From assembly GCA_013374505.1 (NCBI GenBank), contig QENJ01000299.1:1-5323 (forward strand): DNA of 5,323 nt, read 5' to 3'. The notes beneath the pieces are model-generated. The model worked only from the letters and a program-made list of their open reading frames with translations. It was not told the DNA's origin and ran no database searches. Origin of the DNA: Candidatus Methanophagaceae archaeon. Its GTDB lineage: Archaea; Halobacteriota; Syntropharchaeia; Alkanophagales; Methanospirareceae. Both the position numbers and the translations under genes were made by a program. Of this stretch, positions 1 through 5,323 are shown one piece after another. Position 1 is the stretch's first letter. Every line of letters starts with the position of its first letter.

Positions 1-598
1 TATCCACGAGACTCGCAACCACCGAAGGCAACGCACCTTCCATACCCGCAACCACAACCACAGCCGCTACATCTGCGGTTACAAACTCTTCAAGAGGCTT
101 CACCAGCCGGTGTATGCCTGCAATACCCACATCGTAAACCGTTAGCACTTCGCAACCGCAGACCTCTGCAACCACCCGTGCCTCTTCAGCAACCGGTATA
201 TCCGCGGTTCCCGCTGCGATTACGCCGATTTTACCGTGTTTGGTGAACTCATACCCCTTCTTCTTTACTAATATCGTATTCGCAACTTCGTTAAAAACAA
301 CCTCTAAATCTTCTTCTGCGATTCTGTTTTTTGCTTTTAGTTCTGCTGCATCTTCGTGACTCGCCCGACTTATTAACGCAAAGCCCTTTGCCGTTGCATG
401 TGCCAATGCAATATCCGCCACGTCCGCACTTTTTTTCCCCTCGGCAAACACTATTTCGAGTATGCCTGTTCTGTACTGCCGGTTCAGGTCTATTTTCGCG
501 AAATCACCTAACATTCCTATGCGATCTAACTTTAGTTCTCGAGCAGCCTCTTCTATGCTTAATTTCCCGCTCGCGAATCGTTTCAGTATCTCTTCCAT
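1..598 (-). CDS. larB: Nickel-pincer cofactor biosynthesis carboxylase/hydrolase LarB, 3' end truncated by window
   Basis: LarB-type enzyme, distantly related to the PurE (AIR carboxylase) fold. In characterised family members it carboxylates the pyridinium ring of nicotinic acid adenine dinucleotide and releases AMP, the first step towards the nickel-pincer nucleotide used by LarA-type racemases; it is cytoplasmic. The 199 visible residues carry the family hallmarks in order: a helical N-terminus (MEEILKRFASGKLSIEEAA), GDFAKID near 31-37, GTADIPVAEEA (130-140), YDVGIAGIHR (155-164) and AGMEGALPSVVA (184-195). The family is usually about 250 residues, so roughly 50 C-terminal residues, including the region expected to hold the catalytic cysteine, lie beyond base 1. 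The ATG at 598-596 fits the family start. It follows the stop of the surface-protein gene by 17 bases, with no clear Shine-Dalgarno motif, which suggests co-transcription. No larC, larE or larA is visible here. Family assignment is firm; the actual client enzyme is unknown. Confidence 0.93.
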   Translation of the reverse strand, partial: MEEILKRFASGKLSIEEAARELKLDRIGMLGDFAKIDLNRQYRTGILEIVFAEGKKSADVADIALAHATAKGFALISRASHEDAAELKAKNRIAEEDLEVVFNEVANTILVKKKGYEFTKHGKIGVIAAGTADIPVAEEARVVAEVCGCEVLTVYDVGIAGIHRLVKPLEEFVTADVAAVVVVAGMEGALPSVVASLVD

Positions 599-615
599 TT
601 AATTTTAGTTCTTGT

Positions 616-3318
616 TTATTTTCTGCTCTTCCGCACCCGATACGCAACTACAAACAGTACTGCGAGTGCGAATACCGCCTCGAATCCTGGTAGGCGTCTT
701 TTGGATTTTGGTGACCGACTCGGTATGGGTGTGGCAGTAGGCGTGGGTGTATCAGTAGGTGCGAACGTATGAGTAACGGTAGGCGTTGGTTTAGCAGTAG
801 GCGTGGGTGTCTGTGACGCGGCATCGGGATAATCATCCGGATCTTTCCAGTCTGTCCCCAGGAACATTTCTACCATGTCGCTGTAACCATCTCCATCTGT
901 ATCTCTAGATGCCCCGCCGCCGCCACCGCCGCCGCCTCCAGTGCGACGGTACTCTTTCGTATTCACTATAATCGTTCTACTTGCGTTATTATTCGTCTCA
1001 TTCGATTCTTGAATCACATCACAAGAATCTGCGAATACTCTAATATCGTGCTTGCCCGAGACCGCAGTCCACGTGATCGTGGCTTTAAAACTCGAAAGTG
1101 CGTTTACTGATATATTCGTTGCATTCCCGATCAAAACACCATCCACAAAGAACGATGCCGTAAAATCGCTTGCGGATGACCACCCCGTATTGTTTATAAC
1201 TGCTGTTAATGTCACCGACTCGCCTTCTGTTGGGCTTACAGGCGAGAATGAAATATCTGTTGTGCAGAGTTCAGGTTTCGTTTGCACTGTAATTGCCTTT
1301 TCCGCTTCGTTATTCGTATCATTTGATTCCACTATTTCAGTTTCGGCATCAACAACAACGCTAATGTTGTGCACTCCAGATGCCGCTGTCCACAGTATCG
1401 AAGCGTTTGAAGATGAGTTAGCACGTGCTGAAATAATAATGTCTCCAATCAGAGCAGTTCCGTCTGTGAAAGAGACCGTGAAGTTGTTTGCGTCTGCACC
1501 GCCAATATTATGCACAATTGCGGTTATGTTTACGTTCACAAAATCATCTTCTGCTGGATTTACAGGCACGAATGATAGGTCCGAGGCATTGAGCGTTAGG
1601 TCCGCCAGTAGCGCAGGGCCACCCGGGTCTGAGATTACGCCATTTGCACGTCCGTCCGCATCTCCAACCCCTCCATCTTCTAGAATAAACGTTAATATGT
1701 TATCACCGTCATTAGCGGCCATTGATATGTTGTACCAACCACCTGACTGTGAACAATACTTCCAGTATTGCGAATTCGCCGCCAAATCCGCGGGTAGCTC
1801 TAGCGTTACGGTTACGTTATCACCGGATTTTAGGCCACCAATAATGAATGTAAAGAAACCATGCGGGAATATAATGTTTGGCTTACCCTCTTGTGGCAAC
1901 GAGGATTCATTTACGGCCGCTGCGGAACTAAAGTAACCTTTATCTATGGAAAGAGTGGCTAGCCCGGTACCAGTAGCTGTTTCTATTCGCTTTTCTGTTA
2001 TTTCCCACAAACTTTCCCACAGTTTCTCGTGCATGAACGGATAAAAATCAAAACCAGCCGCTGGATATGGTATCTCGGTATCACCTATCCCATCGCCGGC
2101 GATTGCATGCTTTCCGGTTCCACTGCCATCATCCACGCCGGTATAATCCGACCAGTAATTGCCTTCCGGAAGAATTGTGTGATTCCATAGATTCCTTTCT
2201 GGCTTATCGTCTGCCGCATTAATTGTATTGTTCATGAGATTATTATGGTAAATTTGGTTATTCTTCGTGTTCTCCATGAAGATGCCATAGTTACCGTTTG
2301 AACTCACTGTATTACCCCCAATCTCGTTACTATTAGCATAATGTAATGAGATACCGCGTTTGCCATTAAAGTCCACGATATTATCCTCGATTTTGTTACC
2401 GTTTGAGCCCCAATACAAGAAAATACCAAAGATATTGTTTGCATTCACTATGTTTCTCTTTATCCTATTGTTTCCGCACAAAAACGATAGACTAATTCCC
2501 TGTGTGTTATCCGTGACTTTATTGTCCGTGATGTTGCAGTGGTCCACGTCCCTGCCAAGAGCTATTCCCGCTGCTTTGTGTGAGTAGTATGGAGGCGTTG
2601 CAACTGCTCCGGTAACAGTAAACCCCTGTATAGTTGTATTATCCGCGGTTACCGTGAAGACATGTTTTGAAGAACGTGCTGCACGAACAAGCGTTTTCGC
2701 GTAACCCTTCTCTGAGCGGATGGTTAACTCCTTGCCAACCACCACATTTTCGGTGTACGTGCCATCTCTAACAATTATGGTATCTCCTGCGGTTGCATTA
2801 GCTACAGCATCCTGTATATTTGTGAAATTTGCACCGCCACTGTCATCCACATACCATGTCTTTTGTAATGCCCCGTCCTCAGCCAAAAAAGCCGTTACCG
2901 CCTGATCCCGAAACGTTACATCCGTAAAGTTCCAGCCGCCACTCTGACATCCCACATAAATAGTGGCTATGCCTGTTTCATTTCCTGATAGTAGTGCGGT
3001 TGCCGTGCCATAGTCATCTGTGATTACGTTAATAGACCTGCAGGTATTGCTTTCATTCCCTACTTCCGTAAGCCCACCGAGTGCCGTCCACATATGCACG
3101 GTCTCATTATCCGCAGGTTCACCACCCCTTTCAGGCCACGAGACCACTATTTTTATCTCCAAATTGGAAACGCCATCGGCAAGTATTTCAGCAGGATTCG
3201 CATTAATTGTCACCCAGTCACTCACCCGGTCACCTTCCGTTCCCGGATCACTTGCCAGAGCAGGAACCACCAATAAAACTACCACTAAGACTGCCCAGAT
3301 ACTATATTCTTTAGCCAT
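616..3318 (-). CDS. Secreted multidomain surface protein: NosD-like beta-helix, CARDB repeats, PGF-CTERM anchor
   Basis: A 900-residue exported protein, probably anchored at the cell surface. Residues 1-22 form a signal peptide (hydrophobic VLVVVLLVVPALA, cleavage after ALA likely). About 33-140 resembles an invasin/Big-like Ig domain. Residues 155-430 form a right-handed parallel beta-helix of the NosD/PbH1 type: it opens with YVDDSGGANFTNIQDAV and GDTIIVRDGTYTENV, continues with about 22-residue turns such as NNRIKRNIVNANNIFGIFL, and closes with GNYWSDYTG and GDGIGDTEIPYP. About 452-565 matches the choice-of-anchor U domain (FPHGFFTF, QYWKY, DGGVGDADGRANGVISDPGGP). Two CARDB domains follow (571-680, 682-788), then nine glycines (794-802), an EF-hand-like calcium loop (806-817), a Pro/Thr linker (837-868) and a PGF-CTERM signal from 877. 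About 25 N-X-S/T sequons suggest heavy N-glycosylation. No enzymatic active site is recognised; adhesion, polysaccharide binding or a sheath role is inference. The ATG at 3318 is supported by the signal peptide and by an AGGAG motif upstream. Confidence 0.93.
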   Translation of the reverse strand: MAKEYSIWAVLVVVLLVVPALASDPGTEGDRVSDWVTINANPAEILADGVSNLEIKIVVSWPERGGEPADNETVHMWTALGGLTEVGNESNTCRSINVITDDYGTATALLSGNETGIATIYVGCQSGGWNFTDVTFRDQAVTAFLAEDGALQKTWYVDDSGGANFTNIQDAVANATAGDTIIVRDGTYTENVVVGKELTIRSEKGYAKTLVRAARSSKHVFTVTADNTTIQGFTVTGAVATPPYYSHKAAGIALGRDVDHCNITDNKVTDNTQGISLSFLCGNNRIKRNIVNANNIFGIFLYWGSNGNKIEDNIVDFNGKRGISLHYANSNEIGGNTVSSNGNYGIFMENTKNNQIYHNNLMNNTINAADDKPERNLWNHTILPEGNYWSDYTGVDDGSGTGKHAIAGDGIGDTEIPYPAAGFDFYPFMHEKLWESLWEITEKRIETATGTGLATLSIDKGYFSSAAAVNESSLPQEGKPNIIFPHGFFTFIIGGLKSGDNVTVTLELPADLAANSQYWKYCSQSGGWYNISMAANDGDNILTFILEDGGVGDADGRANGVISDPGGPALLADLTLNASDLSFVPVNPAEDDFVNVNITAIVHNIGGADANNFTVSFTDGTALIGDIIISARANSSSNASILWTAASGVHNISVVVDAETEIVESNDTNNEAEKAITVQTKPELCTTDISFSPVSPTEGESVTLTAVINNTGWSSASDFTASFFVDGVLIGNATNISVNALSSFKATITWTAVSGKHDIRVFADSCDVIQESNETNNNASRTIIVNTKEYRRTGGGGGGGGGASRDTDGDGYSDMVEMFLGTDWKDPDDYPDAASQTPTPTAKPTPTVTHTFAPTDTPTPTATPIPSRSPKSKRRLPGFEAVFALAVLFVVAYRVRKSRK
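619..690 (-). other. PGF-CTERM archaeosortase sorting signal of the surface protein
   Basis: This stretch encodes the last 24 residues: the PGF tripeptide (877-879), a hydrophobic segment EAVFALAVLFVVAY (880-893) and a basic tail RVRKSRK. In archaea this tripartite signal is recognised by the archaeosortase ArtA, which removes the C-terminal helix and allows lipid attachment. A Pro/Thr-rich wall-spanning linker lies upstream, as is typical. Unusually, the residues just before PGF are basic (KSKRRL, 871-876). No archaeosortase gene is present in the window. Confidence 0.9.
734..810 (-). repeat. Pro/Thr linker with a duplicated 17-base unit
   Basis: The 17-base sequence gcagtaggcgtgggtgt (plus strand) occurs exactly at 734-750 and again at 794-810, 60 bases (20 codons) apart. 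Between them are diverged versions of the same Thr-Pro coding pattern (PTVTHTFAPTDTPTPT). The unit encodes the TPTPTA-like elements of the extended linker before the PGF-CTERM signal. It looks like an internally expanded low-complexity spacer, a class of sequence prone to length change and probably O-glycosylated. Confidence 0.8.
868..903 (-). other. EF-hand-like (thrombospondin type 3-like) calcium loop in the surface protein
   Basis: Residues 806-817 read DTDGDGYSDMVE. D806, D808, D810, the backbone of Y812, D814 and E817 sit at positions 1, 3, 5, 7, 9 and 12 of a canonical calcium-binding loop. The following GTDWKDPDDYPD resembles the tail of the DxDxDG repeats common near the C-terminus of archaeal and bacterial surface proteins. 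Calcium binding is inferred from ligand spacing only. It lies between the glycine hinge and the Pro/Thr linker, so it may stiffen the stalk. Confidence 0.75.
913..939 (-). repeat. GGN microsatellite encoding nine glycines
   Basis: On the coding strand this is a run of GGC/GGT/GGA/GGG codons, mostly GGC, encoding glycines 794-802 between the second CARDB domain and the EF-hand-like loop. It acts as a flexible hinge in the protein. At DNA level it is a near-perfect trinucleotide repeat and much more GC-rich than the surrounding gene. Slippage here would add or remove whole glycines without changing the frame. Confidence 0.85.
955..1608 (-). repeat. Tandem CARDB domains (about 110 residues each)
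   Basis: Two adjacent CARDB (cell-adhesion-related) domains cover residues 571-680 and 682-788. Aligned landmarks show the duplication: SFVPVNPAEDD against SFSPVSPTEGE, ILWTAASGVHNISVVVD against ITWTAVSGKHDIRVFAD, and IVESNDTNNEA against VIQESNETNNNA. The copies have diverged considerably, so this is an old domain duplication rather than a recent DNA repeat. CARDB units are Ig-like beta-sandwiches that usually act as spacers or adhesive modules in secreted archaeal proteins. Confidence 0.88.
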
Positions 3319-3328
3319 TTGTTATGCA

Positions 3329-3333
3329 CTCCT
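3329..3333 (-). promoter_or_regulatory. Shine-Dalgarno motif (AGGAG) of the surface-protein gene
   Basis: The coding strand reads A-tract, then AGGAG, then TGCATAACAA, then the ATG at 3318-3316, giving a 10-base spacer. This supports the chosen start. An eleven-A tract (plus-strand T run, 3333-3343) directly precedes the motif and would keep the leader unstructured. Confidence 0.75.
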
Positions 3334-3361
3334 TTTTTTTTTTCATCGTTTTTGTTAACTT

Positions 3362-3375
3362 CGATTTATAAATCG
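3362..3375 (-). promoter_or_regulatory. Probable TATA box within a 14-base palindrome, upstream of the surface-protein gene
   Basis: The 92-base gap between thrS and the surface-protein gene contains CGATTTATAAATCG, a perfect inverted repeat whose core TTTATAAA matches the archaeal TATA consensus. Its centre lies about 51 bases before the ATG. Archaeal transcription usually starts about 25 bases downstream, near 3343, which would leave a leader of about 25 bases carrying the AGGAG motif. The purine-rich BRE expected just upstream is weak (CCCGCCG). The symmetry could equally mark a regulator site or simply follow from a symmetric TATA core. The rest of the gap shows no RNA gene and no U-rich terminator on the minus strand. 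Confidence 0.6.
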
Positions 3376-3410
3376 GCGGGTACGGTACTTATGAGTTCCA
3401 ATTTGTACAT

Positions 3411-5321
3411 TCACCCACCCACGAATTTCACCCGTTTCGACAGCTTATTTGATAACGGCAACTGCCGGAATGGCTTGCCTTTTATTTCTTGTTCTACTCG
3501 TGTTTTCAACTCAAGAACATCCATCTCCTGCTTATTCCCTTTTTTCGTATTCCCGTGCGATTCGCCTCTGATTGTCACACTCAACGTCTTCGACTCCACC
3601 TCGTTATCGCCTATCACGGCAACATAAGGTATCCACTCACGACCCGCATCCCTTATCTTCTTCGATACCGTCTCTTCGCGGTCATCCACGTCCACCCGTA
3701 ACCCGGACAGAGCCGGTAGAATGCTCTCGACATATTCTAAATGCCGCTCTGCTATCGGAATTAGTCGCACCTGTGTAGGCGAAAGCCAAAGCGGGAACAT
3801 CGGCGGAATGCCACGTTCTTTTTCCAAATACGCTTTCTCTAACAACGCATACATGCACCGCTCTATCGCACCGCTCGGCGAGCAATGCAGTATAATGGGT
3901 CTTTTCTCCGCACCGCTCGTATCTATATATTTTATATCATAGCGTTCCGCATTCTCCACGTCTATCTGTACCGTGGATAACGCAGACGCTTTTCCTAACG
4001 CATCCACGAAGTTGAACTCGAATTTGAGCACGAAATAGAAAAACCGCTGGTCCCACATCTCTATCAAAACTGGCTTACCCGCGATATTCACCAAATCCGT
4101 TATAAAGTCCTTATTCACGTCATAAAAATCCTTTGTGAATCGTATCGCCACTTCATAGTCATTTGATGAGAATCCAATACTGTCTAAAACACGCATGCCT
4201 AGTTCATACTGCATCTTGAACTCATTTAACGCTTCGTCCATGTCGCGGCAGAGCGTATGCATGTCCGGCATCGTGAACTTTCTCAAACGGCGCAGCCCTA
4301 CAAGTTCCCCTCGTTTCTCCTTTCTAAACGAAGGCGCAAGTTCAAACATCTTCACTGGCATGTTCCTATACGAGATACTCATGTCTTTACTCATAAGGAA
4401 CTGCCCGAAGCATGCTGCGAACCGTAAGAACAAATCGGGCTTAGCACCTTTACCCACCATCGAATACTGCCTTGCCGGGAACCGTTCAATATAATCTTTC
4501 AGCGCGGGATGCTTCACACTGTACATAATTGGCGTCTCGACCTCAGCAGCACCGTATTCCGCTACTGTCGTCCTTACATAATCCTCTAATAGCGTCTTTA
4601 TCAGCTCGCCCTTGGGATAAAACCTGAGATTACCGGGGTCGGACGAGGGTTCATAATCCGCTATTTCCAATCTCTTCATTAGTTCCACATGTGGCGGTAC
4701 CTTATCCACAGCGCGGCGCTTCTCGCTTTCATACATGAAGAACTGCCGCAAGTTAGCCCGTTCCGCACCAAAATCAAACTCATCGGCTGCTATTAAGGTT
4801 CCCTGATCATCCATGACGAAGAACTGAGATTCTGCTTTCTCTTCCGCTTCTAACGCTTTTGATTTCGCTTCTACTTCTTTTACTTCGCCGACTTCTGCAC
4901 CCTCAAGAACCGTTATCTTGCGCGATAGCTCGGACAGTGGATGCCCCTTGCATCGCAGCGTGAACGCTTTATACCACCCAAAAGGTGCCTTCTTCACTTC
5001 CATACCCTGCGCATGCAAATTATCATGCAGTGCTCGCAGTATCTCCACGCTCTTAGCAGGCGAAGCCAGTTCAGAACTCAAATGCGCATACGGATACAGA
5101 ACGATTCTTTCCGCACCGACCTTATTGAAGATAGAAATAGTTTCTTCCGCGGCTTTCGCCACCACATAATCCACGTTCTGCTCGTCTTCGCGCTCCACGG
5201 CGATGAAAACGACTAAAGCTTCTTCTACACGCTCGCTTACCGTTTCTAGCTCTTCCGCAACCCTCGTCTTCTCTTTTGCTTCGTATTCTATATAATCCGA
5301 ATGTATGAACAGCATTTGCAA
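3411..5321 (-). CDS. thrS: Threonyl-tRNA synthetase, archaeal type
   Basis: Class II synthetase charging tRNA-Thr in the cytoplasm. Residues 1-135 are the archaeal editing domain (D-Tyr-deacylase-like), which removes mischarged serine: MQMLFIHSDYIEYE, YPYAHLSSELA and FGWYKAFTLRCKGHPLSELSR. His80, Tyr117, Lys118 and Glu131 correspond to Pyrococcus abyssi His83, Tyr120, Lys121 and Glu134. A Lys/Glu-rich linker (about 141-166) leads to the catalytic core: motif 1 region near 255-285, motif 2 at 325-350 (FELAPSFRKEKRGE, Arg333) and motif 3 at 479-494 (SPSGAIERCMYALLE). Expected zinc ligands are Cys304, His355 and His479, at nearly the spacing of the E. coli enzyme. The anticodon-binding domain covers about 505-620. 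Its 636 residues are normal for this form. The TTG at 5321 is preferred because MQMLFIHSDY aligns end to end with archaeal homologues (M-x-x-L-x-IHSDY); the ATG at 5315 is the alternative. Only two bases upstream are visible, so the promoter and ribosome site are outside. Confidence 0.96.
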   Translation of the reverse strand: MQMLFIHSDYIEYEAKEKTRVAEELETVSERVEEALVVFIAVEREDEQNVDYVVAKAAEETISIFNKVGAERIVLYPYAHLSSELASPAKSVEILRALHDNLHAQGMEVKKAPFGWYKAFTLRCKGHPLSELSRKITVLEGAEVGEVKEVEAKSKALEAEEKAESQFFVMDDQGTLIAADEFDFGAERANLRQFFMYESEKRRAVDKVPPHVELMKRLEIADYEPSSDPGNLRFYPKGELIKTLLEDYVRTTVAEYGAAEVETPIMYSVKHPALKDYIERFPARQYSMVGKGAKPDLFLRFAACFGQFLMSKDMSISYRNMPVKMFELAPSFRKEKRGELVGLRRLRKFTMPDMHTLCRDMDEALNEFKMQYELGMRVLDSIGFSSNDYEVAIRFTKDFYDVNKDFITDLVNIAGKPVLIEMWDQRFFYFVLKFEFNFVDALGKASALSTVQIDVENAERYDIKYIDTSGAEKRPIILHCSPSGAIERCMYALLEKAYLEKERGIPPMFPLWLSPTQVRLIPIAERHLEYVESILPALSGLRVDVDDREETVSKKIRDAGREWIPYVAVIGDNEVESKTLSVTIRGESHGNTKKGNKQEMDVLELKTRVEQEIKGKPFRQLPLSNKLSKRVKFVGG

Positions 5322-5323
5322 TT

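Noticed and set aside
331..693. A 120-codon plus-strand frame across larB, the 17-base gap and the end of the surface gene
   Set aside because: It overlaps two well-supported minus-strand genes and its low-complexity product shows no motif.
1052..1936. A 294-codon open frame on the plus strand antisense to the surface-protein gene
   Set aside because: Its Ser/Thr/Ala/Val-rich product mirrors the CARDB and anchor-U coding regions, has no recognisable domain or ribosome site, and the opposite strand is clearly coding.
2029..2856. The beta-helix region as a true NosD copper-insertion accessory protein gene
   Set aside because: No nos or other copper genes are nearby, and the helix is part of a large PGF-CTERM surface protein; NosD-like folds are common in such proteins without a nitrous oxide reductase link.
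1741..2956. Similar QSGGW segments in the Ig-like (QSGGWNFT) and anchor-U-like (QSGGWYNIS) domains as an internal repeat
   Set aside because: The likeness covers only a few residues and the surrounding sequence does not align, so shared ancestry cannot be argued.
3333..3343. The plus-strand T run as a terminator for the minus-strand genes
   Set aside because: The polarity is wrong: the minus-strand RNA would carry A residues here, which fit better as an unstructured leader before the Shine-Dalgarno motif.
3366..3410. A 14-codon minus-strand mini-ORF (ATG directly after the thrS TGA, ending in the TATA palindrome)
   Set aside because: It is in frame with thrS and begins at the next codon, but has no ribosome site of its own and no sign of selection; chance is the simplest explanation.

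Overview
This window reads as an ordinary chromosomal segment from a euryarchaeal-type archaeon. Four things point to Archaea: a full-length archaeal threonyl-tRNA synthetase with the D-Tyr-deacylase-like N-terminal editing domain; a secreted protein ending in a PGF-CTERM sorting signal; a TTTATAAA-type TATA box with a Shine-Dalgarno motif before the middle gene; and frequent ATA and AGA codons. The form of the NosD-like beta-helix and of the 'PGFEAVFA' tail resembles methanogens and anaerobic methane oxidisers (Methanosarcinales, ANME-1/Methanophagales and relatives). That lineage call rests on remembered family patterns, not on a search.

All three supported genes lie on the minus strand and are read from right to left. 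At 5321-3411 is thrS, essentially complete. After a 92-base gap holding a TATA-like palindrome and a ribosome binding site comes a 900-residue secreted multidomain surface protein (3318-616). Its order is signal peptide, Ig-like domain, NosD-type parallel beta-helix, choice-of-anchor-U-like domain, two CARDB domains, poly-glycine hinge, EF-hand-like calcium loop, Pro/Thr linker and PGF-CTERM. Only 17 bases further on begins larB (598 to beyond the left edge), the carboxylase/hydrolase that starts nickel-pincer cofactor synthesis; its C-terminus is cut off by the window.

The three genes show no common pathway: translation, cell surface and metal-cofactor synthesis. The 17-base gap and lack of a terminator suggest that the surface gene and larB share a transcript, probably starting at the TATA box near 3369. 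No RNA gene, transposon, CRISPR array or long intergenic region was seen, and the plus-strand ORFs look like shadows. I found no convincing new system. The points most worth checking are the palindromic TATA element, the composite surface protein with its unusual basic flank before the PGF motif, and the larB linkage.
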